Source: an uncultured Desulfatiglans sp. | Lineage (GTDB): Bacteria; Desulfobacterota; DSM-4660; Desulfatiglandales; Desulfatiglandaceae | Reading direction: 5' to 3' | Assembly: GCA_900498135.1 (NCBI GenBank) | Contig: LR026961.1 | Span: 520,874-584,873 of the forward strand | DNA length: 64,000 bases | The notes under the pieces: generated by a model | The model's database searches: none | The model's input: only the letters and a program-made list of their open reading frames with translations | Told to the model about the DNA's origin: nothing | Shown here: one piece after another, positions 39,049-48,990 of the stretch | Layout of the letters: every line of letters starts with the position of its first letter | Numbering within the stretch: position 1 is the stretch's first letter | Program-made: the position numbers and the translations under genes

Positions 39049-39420
39049 TCACTTCCCCGCTAGTTTGTCGGCGACTTTATGATAGTATATCTCCGTCTCC
39101 TCCAGCAGGGGCGACTTGTGCCCCATCATGTTGAGTTTCATGATCTGGTAATTGATCTTCTTGATGAGCTTGTAACGCTCCCTCTCGTCAGGAATGCCCT
39201 CCAACAGATCTTCCATCTGCCGGATTTCCTTCTTGAGCTGCAATTCCGGCGGGAGGCAATCGGCGTTTTTCAAAATCTTGTAGGCCATCCTGAGGTCCTC
39301 GGGGATGCCGCTGTCATCCTCGATTTGGAGGGGCTTGCCGCGGCCCGGCAGATCTTTGAACTCCCCCCGGTCCAAGGCTTCCTGAATGCGCCGCTCGGCG
39401 ATCTTGTCGAATGCAAACAT
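39049..39420 (-). CDS. DUF1992 (DnaJ-C28-like) domain protein
   Basis: The 123-residue protein has the DUF1992 core: AERRIQEALDRGEFKDLPGRG followed by KPLQ, then a mostly helical charged tail. The domain is widespread and also occurs in eukaryotic DNAJC28, but its role is not established. It ends 115 bases before livM on the same strand, with no clear terminator between, so weak co-transcription is possible. Confidence 0.9.
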   Translation of the reverse strand: MFAFDKIAERRIQEALDRGEFKDLPGRGKPLQIEDDSGIPEDLRMAYKILKNADCLPPELQLKKEIRQMEDLLEGIPDERERYKLIKKINYQIMKLNMMGHKSPLLEETEIYYHKVADKLAGK

Positions 39421-39622
39421 AGGCGTGCGAAAAACGCTCCTTCACGGTGGAAAAAAGGATGCATGCCCGGGCGGGAATCCCCAGAACGCGGGGTTCGAGC
39501 ATGTAATCTTCAAAACGGTACGCATTTCGCCTCCACCCCGATCCAGGGGGATCAGCCTTCCCGGGAGGGGGTATCGATCATTCCAGGATGGGAGGTCGGA
39601 CGGCGGAGATGCTCGGTTACTT

Positions 39623-39649
39623 TTTATACAAAAATCCTTCGGATTTCAA
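39623..39649 (-). promoter_or_regulatory. Possible promoter for the DUF1992 gene
   Basis: On the minus strand TTGAAA (39644-39649) and TATAAA (39623-39628) are 15 bases apart, shorter than ideal. The rest of the 370-base gap up to the ahbB-like gene has no gene. Confidence 0.3.
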
Positions 39650-39693
39650 GCCAAATCGCCGCATGCTGCACCCATCCTCCAGACATATCCGGC

Positions 39694-39722
39694 TTGACAA
39701 CGGCCTGCCCCGTCGGTTATGT
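39694..39722 (+). promoter_or_regulatory. Candidate promoter of the ahbB-hemL pair
   Basis: A perfect TTGACA (39694-39699) is followed after 17 bases by a weak TTATGT (39717-39722), about 70 bases before the ahbB-like start. Confidence 0.45.
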
Positions 39723-39791
39723 CCATGATATTCAACCTTTTTGCCTTTGCCACGGGCAGAAGGCCTGTGGACCCGGTTTATGGAAGCCGAT

Positions 39792-40256
39792 ATGATCGAC
39801 CCGCTCGACAAGAAAATCATCGCCCAGATCCAGGGAGACATCCCCTTGGAGGCGCGGCCTTTCGCTGTCATCGCGGCGCGGCTTGGCATCCAGGAAACTG
39901 AAGTGATCGAGCGGATCCGCCGCCTGAAGGCGCACGGAACCATCCGCCGCTTCGGCGCCACCCTCCGCCATCAGGAGGCCGGATTCGGCGCCAATGCCAT
40001 GGTGGCCTGGCGCGTGCCCGATGAGCGCATCGACGAGGTGGGGGAAGCGCTGGCGCGGTTCCCGGCGGTAACGCATTGCTATCACAGGCCGCCTCAGGGC
40101 GAGTGGCCTTTCAACCTGTACACGATGGTTCACGGGAGCAGCCGGGAGGAATGCCGCCGGATGGCGCGCGAGATGTCGGAGGCCGTCCAGATTCGGGATT
40201 ACACCCTGTTGTTCAGCGAAAGGGAATTCAAGAAAACCAGCATGGCTTATTTTTGA
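39792..40256 (+). CDS. Lrp/AsnC-type siroheme decarboxylase subunit (AhbA/AhbB family)
   Basis: The 154-residue protein begins MIDPLDKKIIAQIQGDIPLE, with the winged helix typical of Lrp/AsnC proteins. It continues into the AhbA/B-type core: RRFGATLRHQEAGFGANAMV, a CYHRPP segment and FNLYTMVHG. AhbA-AhbB heterodimers decarboxylate siroheme to 12,18-didecarboxysiroheme in the alternative heme pathway of sulfate reducers and archaea. Only one subunit is seen here. An ATG four codons upstream (39780) is possible. hemL follows within 60 bases, which supports a tetrapyrrole role over a general amino acid regulator. Confidence 0.87.
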   Translation: MIDPLDKKIIAQIQGDIPLEARPFAVIAARLGIQETEVIERIRRLKAHGTIRRFGATLRHQEAGFGANAMVAWRVPDERIDEVGEALARFPAVTHCYHRPPQGEWPFNLYTMVHGSSREECRRMAREMSEAVQIRDYTLLFSEREFKKTSMAYF

Positions 40257-40313
40257 CCCGTGTCGACATCCCCGAAGAGGTCCTGTCGCACAGGGAGGGA
40301 GGCTATCCGCAGC

Positions 40314-41603
40314 ATGGATCGAAACTCGACCGAATGGTTCCGGCAAGCGCAAACCTATATCCCGGGCGGCGTCAACAGCCCGGTCCGGGCCTGCAAGGCC
40401 GTCGGCCTGGCGGCGCCCCTGTTCATCGACCGCGCGGAAGGATGCCGCGTCTGGGATGTCGAAGGACGCGAGTACATCGACTACGTCGGGTCGTGGGGCC
40501 CCATGATCCTCGGGCACCGGCATCCGAAGGTCGTCGAAGCCATCGAAAAGGCCTTGCACCGCGGGACCAGCTACGGCGCGCCCACGCCTCTCGAGGTCGC
40601 GATGGCCGGCGCCATCGTCGACCGGGTTCCATCGATCGAAATGGTGCGCATGGTCAACTCCGGCACCGAGGCGACCATGAGCGCCATCCGCCTGGCCAGG
40701 GCCCACACGGGCCGGGACAAACTCGTCAAGTTCAACGGGTGCTATCACGGCCATGCCGACAGCCTGCTGGTGGAGGCGGGTTCCGGGGTGGCCACTTTGG
40801 GGATCCCCGGAAGCCCTGGGGTGCCCGCCGACATCGCCCGACACACCCTGTCACTCCCCTTCAACGATCTGGACGCCGTCGAAGCGACCTTTTTGAAGTA
40901 CGGTCCCGAGATCGCCGCGGTGATCGTCGAACCGGTCCCCGGAAACATGGGGGTCGTTCTCCCGCACGACGGATACCTCCAAGGCCTGCGCGCGATCACC
41001 GAAACCTACGGAAGCCTGCTCATCTTCGATGAGGTCATCAGCGGCTTCCGGGTGGCTCCGGGCGGCGCGCAGGAGCTCTACGGCATCCTGCCGGATCTGA
41101 CCTGCCTCGGGAAGATCATCGGCGGCGGGCTGCCGGTCGGGGCTTACGGCGGCCGTAAAGAGATCATGTGCGGCATTGCTCCGGAAGGAAGCGTCTATCA
41201 GGCCGGGACCCTGTCCGGCAACCCGCTGGCCATGGCCGCAGGCCTGGCGACCCTCGAGCTGCTGGGGGAGCCGGGCGTCTACGAAAGGCTGGAAGCAGCC
41301 GGCGCAAAACTGTTCCAAGGGCTTGCCCGGGCGGCCGAAGCCGCAGGGATAGACGTCGTCATCAACCGCGTGGGTTCATTGGGAAGCCTGTTTTTCACCG
41401 GCAGCCCGGTAACGAGTTTCGAGACGGCCCTCCAATGCAACAAAGACCGATTCGTGGCCTATTACCGGCGCATGCTCGACTGCGGCATTTACCTGGCGCC
41501 TTCGCCTTTCGAAGCGGCCTTCGTCTCGCTCGCCCACGATCCGGGAAGCCTGGATAAAACCATCGCCTGCGCCGCCGCCGCCTTCGATAAACTGCACGAA
41601 TAA
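40314..41603 (+). CDS. hemL: Glutamate-1-semialdehyde 2,1-aminomutase
   Basis: The 429-residue PLP enzyme has [16 protein letters not shown] near the N-terminus and [25 protein letters not shown] and [16 protein letters not shown] follow, the latter with the PLP lysine. It makes 5-aminolevulinate in the C5 tetrapyrrole pathway. The ATG at 40314 begins the usual HemL N-terminus ([16 protein letters not shown]) and has GGGAGG upstream; an in-frame GTG at 40260 is less likely. It is coupled by position to the siroheme decarboxylase gene. Confidence 0.96.
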   Translation: MDRNSTEWFRQAQTYIPGGVNSPVRACKAVGLAAPLFIDRAEGCRVWDVEGREYIDYVGSWGPMILGHRHPKVVEAIEKALHRGTSYGAPTPLEVAMAGAIVDRVPSIEMVRMVNSGTEATMSAIRLARAHTGRDKLVKFNGCYHGHADSLLVEAGSGVATLGIPGSPGVPADIARHTLSLPFNDLDAVEATFLKYGPEIAAVIVEPVPGNMGVVLPHDGYLQGLRAITETYGSLLIFDEVISGFRVAPGGAQELYGILPDLTCLGKIIGGGLPVGAYGGRKEIMCGIAPEGSVYQAGTLSGNPLAMAAGLATLELLGEPGVYERLEAAGAKLFQGLARAAEAAGIDVVINRVGSLGSLFFTGSPVTSFETALQCNKDRFVAYYRRMLDCGIYLAPSPFEAAFVSLAHDPGSLDKTIACAAAAFDKLHE

Positions 41604-41702
41604 ACTGCACTAAAAAGATTGACTTCTTTCGAAAACGTGTGCTAAAGACCTAGCGGTCTCGAAAGCCGTCGGCGCACCCGGCGGGAGGTGCCGCAAGCAT
41701 TT

Positions 41703-41921
41703 ATGGATGAAGACCTGAAAAGAACGGTCAAGGCCTTGGGTTACATCAGCACCGTAGGCCTTGCCATGGCCCTTTCGATCGGCCTCGGCGCCTTGATCGG
41801 GCACTATATCGACAAGAAATTCGATACCGAACCGTGGTTCTTCTACATTTTTCTCGGATTCGGCATCGCAGCGGCTTTCAGAAATCTGCAGATCCTTTAC
41901 AAGAAAGCCAAGGACCTTTGA
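41703..41921 (+). CDS. atpZ: AtpZ/AtpI-type F0 accessory protein
   Basis: The 72-residue protein has two transmembrane hairpin helices with the glycine-rich LSIGLGALIGHYIDKKF motif of the AtpZ family. These proteins assist c-ring assembly or Mg/Ca handling in F-type ATP synthases. An in-frame GTG at 41688 sits on top of the GGGAGG and is unlikely to be the start. The stop codon overlaps the next ATG (TGATG). Confidence 0.87.
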   Translation: MDEDLKRTVKALGYISTVGLAMALSIGLGALIGHYIDKKFDTEPWFFYIFLGFGIAAAFRNLQILYKKAKDL

Positions 41922-42310
41922 TGGAGTGGGACAGCCTTTTTAAAACCTTGAGAATCCAGAACTGGCTCATTCTGATGCTGCTCGGGGGGGCCAGTTTTTT
42001 CCTCATGAGCCCTCATTTCACATTGGGCGTTCTGATCGGCGGCCTGCTGATCATCGCCAATTTCAACGTCCTGCAGCACACGATCCGGTGCGGATTTTCA
42101 TCGGAAGGCACCCTCCAGGTCAGCCGCAGGTCCATCATCGTCAAATTTTATCTGCGCCTTCTGGCCATCGGTTTTCTGATGTACGTCCTGATCACGCGGG
42201 ACCTGGTGAGCCCTGTCGGGCTGGCTGTAGGACTGTCGATCGTCGTCATCAGCATCATCCAACTGGCCTTGCGTCTCGTCTGGAAAACATCTTCTGGGGA
42301 GGTTGTCTAG
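41921..42310 (+). CDS. atpI: ATP synthase subunit I-like membrane protein
   Basis: The 129-residue protein has four hydrophobic segments in the pattern of ATP synthase I/AtpI proteins (LILMLLGGASFFLMSP, LGVLIGGLLIIANFNVLQ). It sits between atpZ and atpB, overlapping atpZ by one base. AtpI helps assemble the c ring. Sequence conservation in this family is low, so the call rests mainly on topology and position. Confidence 0.82.
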   Translation: MEWDSLFKTLRIQNWLILMLLGGASFFLMSPHFTLGVLIGGLLIIANFNVLQHTIRCGFSSEGTLQVSRRSIIVKFYLRLLAIGFLMYVLITRDLVSPVGLAVGLSIVVISIIQLALRLVWKTSSGEVV

Positions 42311-42313
42311 ATT

Positions 42314-43000
42314 ATGGAGCATCCGATCTTTTTCATCGATTCACTGCTTGAATCCCTCGGTTTTCACCATCCTGCGGATTATACGCACGTTACGCATATG
42401 TGGCTCGTCATGCTGCTGCTCATCCTGAGCGCCCTGCTTTTTGCCAGGGGCGTTCAGCTGCTGCCGAAAAAGGGCCAGAATTTCTTCGAGGTCGTCGTGG
42501 ACGGACTGGAGAGTTTCATGGTGGAGATCAGCGGGCCCGAAGGGCGTTTCTTTTTCCCGTTCATCGCCACGGTCTTCCTCTTCATCCTGGTCTCGAATCT
42601 GCTCGGCCTCGTTCCCGGTTTCTTCTCACCGACGGCGAACCTCAACACCACGCTGGCCCTGGCCCTGTGCACCTTCGTCTACACGCACATCATCGGCATC
42701 CGCTTTCACGGCATCAAATATATCAAGCATTTCACCGGGTCGGTCTGGTGGCTCACCCCGTTGATGCTGCCAATCGAGATCATTGGTCACTTCGCCCGGA
42801 TCATGTCCCTGAGCGTACGGCTCTTCGGGAACATCTTCGGGAAGGAGATGGTGCTCGGCATCCTGTTCGGCCTGGCAGGGCTCTACCTGGCGCCTCTGCC
42901 GATCCTTTTCCTGGGCATCCTCGTCAGTTTCATCCAGGCCCTGGTGTTCATGCTCTTGTCCATCATGTATTTCGTGGGTGCCATGGAACACGCCCACTAG
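42314..43000 (+). CDS. atpB: ATP synthase F0 subunit a
   Basis: The 228-residue membrane protein has the essential arginine in MSLSVRLFGNIFGKEM and the helix-4 segment SNLLGLVPGFFSPTANLNTTL. It forms the two proton half-channels against the c ring in the inner membrane. The start is three bases after the atpI stop codon. Confidence 0.97.
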   Translation: MEHPIFFIDSLLESLGFHHPADYTHVTHMWLVMLLLILSALLFARGVQLLPKKGQNFFEVVVDGLESFMVEISGPEGRFFFPFIATVFLFILVSNLLGLVPGFFSPTANLNTTLALALCTFVYTHIIGIRFHGIKYIKHFTGSVWWLTPLMLPIEIIGHFARIMSLSVRLFGNIFGKEMVLGILFGLAGLYLAPLPILFLGILVSFIQALVFMLLSIMYFVGAMEHAH

Positions 43001-43069
43001 CGTATGGGAAGGCTTTTTGGGAAGAAGGCCGCGTTCAAACATCATTTGTGGAAAGGAGGGTTGGTTCGT

Positions 43070-43435
43070 ATGTCCAAAAAAACAGTCGTTGGGGTTCTCA
43101 CAGCTCTTATGGTTCTGGGTATGACATCGATGGCCATGGCCGCTGACGGCCAGGCACAGGCGGCAGCGTTCTGGGTATTCTTCGGGATCGCCGTCGCTTG
43201 CGGTTTCGGCATCGGCGTCGCCGCCCTGGGAACCGGCATCGGTATGGGTAACGCCATCAATGGTGCGCTCCAGGGAACGGCTCGGAACCCGGAAGCGGGC
43301 GGTAAGATCATGACCACCATGATCATCGGTCTCGCTCTGATCGAGTCGCTGTGTATCTACGCGCTGGTCATCTGCTTCATCCTTGTCTTCAAGATTCCAG
43401 ATATCGAAGTCATGCTGAAGTCTATAGGCGCGTAA
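43070..43435 (+). CDS. atpE: ATP synthase F0 subunit c
   Basis: From the ATG at 43070 (AAAGGAGG upstream) the product has 121 residues. It begins with a signal-like leader (TVVGVLTALMVLGMTSMAMA), followed by the two c-subunit helices. The polar loop reads ARNPEAGGK, and the ion-binding glutamate is in LALIESLCIY. Serine follows the glutamate, but the glutamine of the sodium-binding signature on helix 1 is a methionine (GTGIGMGNA), so a proton ring is more likely. F1 genes and subunit b are not adjacent, consistent with a split ATP synthase. Confidence 0.95.
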   Translation: MSKKTVVGVLTALMVLGMTSMAMAADGQAQAAAFWVFFGIAVACGFGIGVAALGTGIGMGNAINGALQGTARNPEAGGKIMTTMIIGLALIESLCIYALVICFILVFKIPDIEVMLKSIGA

Positions 43436-43446
43436 GGGTCCTCTTG

Positions 43447-43482
43447 AAAAAAAGGGGGCCTTCACAAGGCCCTCTTTTTTTT
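43447..43482 (+). terminator. Intrinsic terminator of the atpZIBE operon
   Basis: A run of A, then GGGGGCCTT-CAC-AAGGCCCTC and eight T residues follow the atpE stop codon by 12 bases. Confidence 0.93.
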
Positions 43483-43489
43483 CGCAGAC

Positions 43490-43507
43490 ATGTGCAATAT
43501 TTCACAA
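43490..43507. promoter_or_regulatory. Rex operator in front of rex
   Basis: ATGTGCAATATTTCACAA differs at two positions from the palindromic Rex box TTGTGAAATATTTCACAA known in Desulfovibrio-type bacteria. It lies 128 bases before the rex start and just past the atp terminator, so it most likely serves autoregulation of rex. Confidence 0.8.
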
Positions 43508-43634
43508 AATCACGGTTGACCTCGTTGCTTCAAGGTCATCAACGCCATGATCGGGAAGACCGTCCGAGGTCGACTGCACGATGGCGCCCCCGGGCTCCTT
43601 TCTCGGGCTGCCTCCAGGACGTTTTCGGGTGCCG

Positions 43635-44273
43635 ATGATCAAAGAGTCCAAAATTCCTCAACCGACCATCGAGCGGCTCGCCCTGTACTCGCGCCCTCTA
43701 GAAGGGCTCAGCGACGGTGCTTCGCAGGTGATCTCCTCCGAAAGGCTGGCTGCACTGTGCGGCGTCAATTCGGCGCAAGTCCGCAAGGACCTGGCCTACT
43801 TCGGCGAGTTCGGCATCCGCGGGGTCGGTTACGATGTCAAAGACCTCCTGAAAGCCATCAAGAAGATCCTTGCCACAGACCGGGTCTGGAGGCTCTGCAT
43901 TGTGGGGATGAGTTATCTGGGCGCCGCCCTGATCGAGAACGAAAATTTTCGCCGACGCGGCTATCACTTCGTTGCGGCCTTCGACTCCGACCAACGGAGG
44001 GTTGGCAAGGCCCTTCCCTGCGGCCTCGTTGTCGAGCCGATGCGCAGCATCAAAAAGCTCGTCCGGGAGCTCGGCATCGAGATCGGTGTCATCACCACCC
44101 GCCCCGAGGAAGCCAAACGGTCGGCGGACCTCCTCATGAAGGCGGGGGTCAAGGCGCTGCTGAACTTCACGCCGGTTAGACTCCGGATCCCGGAGTGCTG
44201 TCTGATCGAAAACGTCGACATCACGGTCAAGCTGGAGAATCTGGCCTACCACCTCAGCAAGAACAAGCCGTGA
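43635..44273 (+). CDS. rex: Redox-sensing transcriptional repressor Rex
   Basis: The 212-residue protein has the Rex winged helix ([39 protein letters not shown]) and a Rossmann domain that reads the NADH/NAD ratio. The dinucleotide loop is [12 protein letters not shown], where most Rex proteins have G-x-G-N-L-G; the middle glycine is serine here. Rex represses fermentation and energy genes until NADH rises. A Rex box stands upstream. The last 20 bases overlap the 3' end of convergent uvrA. Confidence 0.94.
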   Translation: MIKESKIPQPTIERLALYSRPLEGLSDGASQVISSERLAALCGVNSAQVRKDLAYFGEFGIRGVGYDVKDLLKAIKKILATDRVWRLCIVGMSYLGAALIENENFRRRGYHFVAAFDSDQRRVGKALPCGLVVEPMRSIKKLVRELGIEIGVITTRPEEAKRSADLLMKAGVKALLNFTPVRLRIPECCLIENVDITVKLENLAYHLSKNKP

Positions 44274-47085
44274 GCACCTTCGCCAGAAACCTTCCGGTGT
44301 GGGATTGGGGCACCCTGGACAGTTCCTCCGGCGTACCGGACGCCACCAGATAGCCTCCCCCTTCTTCGCCCCCCTCCGGCCCGAGATCGATGATGTAGTC
44401 TGCCGTCTTGATCACGTCGAGATTGTGTTCGATCACCACCACCGTGTTTTTTTGAGCCACCAGATAATTCAGGACCTCCAGAAGCTTCTGAATGTCCGCA
44501 AAGTGCAGCCCCGTCGTCGGTTCATCCAGGATGTAAAGCGTCCGGCCGGTGCTGCGCCGGCTCAGTTCCCGCGAAAGCTTGATCCGCTGCGCCTCGCCGC
44601 CGGAAAGCGTCGTAGCGGACTGCCCCAGCTTGACGTACCCGAGCCCGACATCCAGAAGGGTCTGGACGGTCTTCCGGATCGGCGGGATATTCTCGAAGAA
44701 CCCATAGGCCTGGTTGACGGTCATATCGAGGACTTCGGCGATGTTCAATCCCTTGTAGCGGATCTCCAGCGTATCCCGGTTGTACCGCAGACCCTTGCAG
44801 GCCTCGCAGGTCACGTATACATCCGGAAGGAAGTGCATCTCGATCTTGATGATGCCATCCCCCTGGCAGGTCTCACAGCGGCCGCCGCGGACGTTGAAGC
44901 TGAAGCGGCCCGGTTTGTAGCCGCGCATCCGCGCTTCGGGCAGCTGGGCAAACAAATCCCGGATGTCCGTGAACACGCCGGTATAGGTCGCCGGATTGGA
45001 TCGCGGGGTCCGGCCGATCGGACTCTGATCGATATGGATGACCTTGTCGATATGGCGGGTCCCGCTCAGGGCCTTGACCGCCCCCACCGGGCCGCTCGCC
45101 CGATAGAGATCCCGGGCGAGGGCCGGGTACAGAATGCCGTTCAAAAGGCTGCTTTTCCCGGACCCGGAGACACCGGTGATGCACGTAAACGTCCCGAGGG
45201 GTATCCGGACAGTGATATCCTTGAGGTTGTTTTGCCGCGCTCCCTCGATCACGATGCTCCGGCCTGTTCCTTTGCGGCGCGCAGCGGGCACGGGGATGCA
45301 CCGGCGGCCGGAAAGATAGGCCCCCGTCAGAGAGCGGCCGTCCTCGATCAGCGCCGAAGGCGGACCTTCGAAGATCACCTCCCCCCCGTTGCTGCCGGCC
45401 CCCGGCCCCATGTCGACGACATGATCGGCCGCCAGGATGGTCTCGGCGTCATGCTCCACCACCAGTACGCTGTTCCCGAGATCCCGCAGCCGCTTCAGGT
45501 TCTCGAGCAGGCGCAGATTGTCCCGCTGATGAAGGCCGATGCTCGGTTCATCCAGCACGTACAGGACCCCGGCAAGCCCCGACCCGATCTGGGTGGCCAG
45601 CCGGATCCGCTGATCCTCCCCCCCTGAAAGCGTCGCCGAGGGGCGGTCGAGGGTCAGGTAGCCCAACCCGACGCTTTTCATGAAGGTGAGCCGCGCCTGA
45701 ATCTCCCGGATCACCCGGGAGGCGATCGCCGCCTCCCTCGGGCCCAGCTCCAATCGGTCAAAAAACCGTTCGGCGGCGGCGATGGAAAGCGCCGTGACCT
45801 CGTGAATGGCCTTCCCTCCGACCCGAACGGCCAGGATGGACGGCTTGAGGCGCCCGCCTCCGCAGACGTGGCAGGGGCGTACACTCATGTACTTCTCGAT
45901 CTCCTCCCTCACCTGGTAGGAGCCGGTCTCGCTGTAGCGCCGCTCCAAATTCGGGATTACACCTTCGAACGGCCGAGTGTAGTCATGCCGACGCCCCTCC
46001 CGTTCAAAAAAGAAGGCGATCTCTTCGTCCCCGGAGCCATAGAGAAAGGCATCCTGGATCTCGGACGGCAGTTCGCCGAAAGGCGTATAGACGCTGACCT
46101 GGTAATGATCGCAGAGGGAATCGAGCATCTGCTGAAAATAGACCGAATCCCGGCCGGCCCAGGGGGCGATGGCCCCTTCCCGCAGCGAAAGGACGGGGTC
46201 CGGCACGATCAGCGAGGGGTCGAAGTGCCTCCGTATCCCCAATCCATTGCAGGCCTCGCAGGCCCCTTGCGGATTGTTGAAGGAAAAGGCCTGCGGCGAG
46301 AGCTCCGGCACGCGGTAGCCGCAACGCGGACAAGCCGCCGCCTGGCTGAAGGAAAACACCTCGCCTTCCTGAACCGCCGCCACCGCCTTACCCTCTCCCA
46401 TGGAAAGCGTCAGTTCCATGGAATCGCTCAAACGCTGACGGATGCCGTCACGAATGACCAGTCGGTCCACCACCACCAGGACTTCATGGTCCCCTGCCTT
46501 GTCGAGATCGATCTCTTCATCGAGCATGCGGATCCTTCCATCGACCTGCACGCGCGTAAACCCCTCCTTGCGAAGCCGCTGAAAGATCTGCCGATAAGCC
46601 CCGTTGGGCCCGGAAGCGAGAGGGGCCATAATCTGGACCCGAGCCCCTTCGCCAAGGGCCATGACCCGGTCGATGATCTCTTCGGCGGTCTCGGAGCGGA
46701 TGGGCAGATTGCAGGCCGGACAAAAAGGCAGGCCGATGCGGGCATAGAGGAGTCTCAGGTAATCGTAGATCTCGGTGACAGTCCCGACCGTCGAGCGCGG
46801 ATTCCGGCTCGAAGAACGCTGTTCGATCGAGATGGCGGGTGAAAGGCCCTCGATGGCGTCCACGTCCGGCTTGTCCATCTGCTCGAGGAACTGCCGCGCA
46901 TAGGCCGAAAGGGACTCCACGTAGCGGCGCTGGCCTTCGGCGAAGATGGTGTCGAAGGCGAGGGAGGACTTCCCCGAGCCCGAGAGGCCCGTGATGACAA
47001 CCAACTGATCTCTCGGGATATCCAGGGAGATGTTCTTGAGGTTGTGCTGGCGGGCGCCCCTGATCTTGATGCAGTTGTGGGTCAT
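44254..47085 (-). CDS. uvrA: UvrABC excision nuclease subunit A
   Basis: The 943-residue protein has two ABC modules: Walker [15 protein letters not shown] near residue 34 and [13 protein letters not shown] near 640, with signatures [12 protein letters not shown] and [12 protein letters not shown]. Zinc-finger cysteines are present in [26 protein letters not shown] and [15 protein letters not shown]. It recognises DNA damage and loads UvrB. It overlaps the upstream pdxA gene by four bases. Length and motifs are normal. Confidence 0.98.
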   Translation of the reverse strand: MTHNCIKIRGARQHNLKNISLDIPRDQLVVITGLSGSGKSSLAFDTIFAEGQRRYVESLSAYARQFLEQMDKPDVDAIEGLSPAISIEQRSSSRNPRSTVGTVTEIYDYLRLLYARIGLPFCPACNLPIRSETAEEIIDRVMALGEGARVQIMAPLASGPNGAYRQIFQRLRKEGFTRVQVDGRIRMLDEEIDLDKAGDHEVLVVVDRLVIRDGIRQRLSDSMELTLSMGEGKAVAAVQEGEVFSFSQAAACPRCGYRVPELSPQAFSFNNPQGACEACNGLGIRRHFDPSLIVPDPVLSLREGAIAPWAGRDSVYFQQMLDSLCDHYQVSVYTPFGELPSEIQDAFLYGSGDEEIAFFFEREGRRHDYTRPFEGVIPNLERRYSETGSYQVREEIEKYMSVRPCHVCGGGRLKPSILAVRVGGKAIHEVTALSIAAAERFFDRLELGPREAAIASRVIREIQARLTFMKSVGLGYLTLDRPSATLSGGEDQRIRLATQIGSGLAGVLYVLDEPSIGLHQRDNLRLLENLKRLRDLGNSVLVVEHDAETILAADHVVDMGPGAGSNGGEVIFEGPPSALIEDGRSLTGAYLSGRRCIPVPAARRKGTGRSIVIEGARQNNLKDITVRIPLGTFTCITGVSGSGKSSLLNGILYPALARDLYRASGPVGAVKALSGTRHIDKVIHIDQSPIGRTPRSNPATYTGVFTDIRDLFAQLPEARMRGYKPGRFSFNVRGGRCETCQGDGIIKIEMHFLPDVYVTCEACKGLRYNRDTLEIRYKGLNIAEVLDMTVNQAYGFFENIPPIRKTVQTLLDVGLGYVKLGQSATTLSGGEAQRIKLSRELSRRSTGRTLYILDEPTTGLHFADIQKLLEVLNYLVAQKNTVVVIEHNLDVIKTADYIIDLGPEGGEEGGGYLVASGTPEELSRVPQSHTGRFLAKVLTACSC

Positions 47086-48119
47086 GGATCTCTGCCGATC
47101 GCGGCCGCTTCACCCGCGGCGGCCCGATGCCTGGCCATGGATGCCGCCATGCGAAGCGCGGCCATCAAGCTGGAAGGATCGGCATGGCCCTTTCCCGCGA
47201 TGTCATAGGCCGTGCCGTGATCCACGGATGTCCGCACGATGGGCAGCCCCAGCGTTACATTCACGCCGTCGGCAAAATGGAGGAGTTTCAGGGGGATCAA
47301 CCCTTGATCATGATACATGCAGACCACAACGTCGTAGCGGCCGGCCGCCGCGTGGAAAAAGAGGGTGTCCGCAGGCAGCGGCCCCGCGACCTCCATTCCT
47401 TCGGCCCGGGCGGCCTGCACGGCAGGGGCGATCACCCTTGCCTCCTCATCGCCGAAAAGGCCCTCCTCGCCCGCATGCGGATTCAGGGCCGCCACGGCGA
47501 TCCGGGGCCGCTCGATCCCGAAATCCCGTCTCAGGGCCCGATGCGTCACGGAGATGGTGCGATGGATGGCAGATGCATCCAGCAGGCCGGGCACCTCTTT
47601 CAGGGCGCAGTGGATCGTCACCAGGGTCACCCGCAGCCGCTCCCCGGCCAGCATCATCACATAGTCCCGTGCCCCTGTCCGCTCGGCGATCAACTGGGTG
47701 TGGCCTTGGTAAGGAAAGCCCGCCGCGTGCATCAGGGCCTTGTTGATGGGGGCTGTCACCATGGCGTCGATCCGCCCCTTCCGGGCGAGTTCGACCGCTT
47801 CGAGGATATACCCCACCATGGCGCGCCCGCCCTCCACCGTGGGCCTTCCCGGAACTCGTGAGGACGGCGGCAGATGGGAGAGCGGCAACAGGTCAACCCG
47901 CCCGGCAAGGGCCCCGGCATCGGCCGGAGCTTCGATTGTCCGGACAGCCATCCCGGGCGGAAGGGCCTCCCGCATCACCCCGGCATCCCCCAAAACAAAA
48001 GGCCGGCATCCACGGTAAACATCAGGATCCGCGAGGGCCTTGGCGATGACCTCCGGCCCTACGCCCGCCGGATCGCCCATCGTGATGCCGATCAGAGGTG
48101 AAAAGGGCGTCTTTGCCAT
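47082..48119 (-). CDS. pdxA: 4-hydroxythreonine-4-phosphate dehydrogenase
   Basis: The 345-residue protein starts [23 protein letters not shown]. It has the metal-binding histidines in [22 protein letters not shown] and [11 protein letters not shown]. It oxidises 4-phosphohydroxy-threonine in the DXP-dependent pyridoxal phosphate route; PdxA2-type relatives act on other hydroxy acids. It is the middle gene of a thiS-pdxA-uvrA run, with its stop overlapping the uvrA start. Confidence 0.95.
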   Translation of the reverse strand: MAKTPFSPLIGITMGDPAGVGPEVIAKALADPDVYRGCRPFVLGDAGVMREALPPGMAVRTIEAPADAGALAGRVDLLPLSHLPPSSRVPGRPTVEGGRAMVGYILEAVELARKGRIDAMVTAPINKALMHAAGFPYQGHTQLIAERTGARDYVMMLAGERLRVTLVTIHCALKEVPGLLDASAIHRTISVTHRALRRDFGIERPRIAVAALNPHAGEEGLFGDEEARVIAPAVQAARAEGMEVAGPLPADTLFFHAAAGRYDVVVCMYHDQGLIPLKLLHFADGVNVTLGLPIVRTSVDHGTAYDIAGKGHADPSSLMAALRMAASMARHRAAAGEAAAIGRDP

Positions 48120-48182
48120 GTCGTTATGCGCTCCGCACGAATTTTTAAAGGAACGGGTTTCCGGCACACGGCCGCAAGGGGT

Positions 48183-48389
48183 TCACCCGCCGAAATCGGG
48201 GATGATGAGTTCGATCCGGTCGCCGTCTTCAACCCTGACATGGGCATAATCCTGAGGATAAACGAACGTCCCGTTGCGCTCGACGATCAGATGGGGGTCC
48301 TTTTTGTTGCACTGTTCGATCAGTTCGCGGATGGTGAGTGCGCCCGGCAGTGTTCTAACCGTCCCATCCACCGTGATATTCAACGCCAT
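48183..48389 (-). CDS. thiS: ThiS/MoaD-family sulfur carrier protein
   Basis: The 68-residue ubiquitin-like protein ends in the required Gly-Gly (LIIPDFGG), where it is adenylated and thiocarboxylated. MALNITVDGTVRTLPGALTI is a typical ThiS N-terminus. The start has GAGGAG and AAGG upstream. Whether it feeds thiamine, molybdopterin/tungstopterin or another thiolation route cannot be told, because no E1 partner (ThiF/MoeB) or ThiG is in the window. Confidence 0.85.
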   Translation of the reverse strand: MALNITVDGTVRTLPGALTIRELIEQCNKKDPHLIVERNGTFVYPQDYAHVRVEDGDRIELIIPDFGG

Positions 48390-48673
48390 GACCTTCTCTC
48401 CTCGATCACTCGGGGCATTGGCGGCCTCCAGAGCCTGGGCCGAAGCACCGGGAACCATCCCTCTGCGAAACAACCGACGCGTTCATCCCAGGGCGGCCGC
48501 GCAATCTCCAAAACAGCCGGGATCCGCGCTCCTCTGAAAAACCCGTTGACCTTCATCTCGGCAGCCCCTTAGGACCGGTCTGCGCGGAGCCGTCTCCTTT
48601 CGGAAGCGGCTATGCTTTCAAGGGCCCCGGGGAGGGAAGAAAGGAATGCCCCTCCCCCTTCACGTCTTCACGC

Positions 48674-48704
48674 ATTATATTACATGATTACTGCATCGTT
48701 TCAA
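48674..48704 (-). promoter_or_regulatory. Candidate promoter of thiS-pdxA-uvrA
   Basis: On the minus strand a perfect TATAAT (48674-48679) is preceded at 19 bases by TTGAAA (48699-48704). The leader to thiS would be about 280 bases; no riboswitch fold was recognised in it. Confidence 0.45.
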
Positions 48705-48896
48705 ACACCTGATTGTCATCCGGCCGGGGCGGGTTTCCAGCGGACCCGGATGCGATCCTTGTCATCAGAATGGCCGGCAATCCCTTCCCGGCCTCCGAGG
48801 CGTTCACGCCCCTCTTAAACACTCTCCAGCCATTCTCGTGCTTCGGAAGGTCCGACTAAAAACCATATCATTTCCGCATTTCCTCCGGATCAGACA

Positions 48897-48926
48897 TTGA
48901 CAGCATCCCCCTTCAACCTCTACAAT
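48897..48926 (+). promoter_or_regulatory. Promoter of the DUF89/QueG-like cluster
   Basis: TTGACA (48897-48902) and TACAAT (48921-48926) are 18 bases apart, close to consensus, and give a leader of about 60 bases before the gene at 48991. The gap 48390-48896 otherwise holds no gene. Confidence 0.72.
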
Positions 48927-48990
48927 CATCATCATATTTCCACCATTTCTACCACTCTCAGCCCTTGCGCATCACAGAGGAAACCACACC

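Noticed and set aside
48390-48990. TPP riboswitch upstream of thiS
   Set aside because: No CTGAGA-type conserved core could be found on the minus strand.
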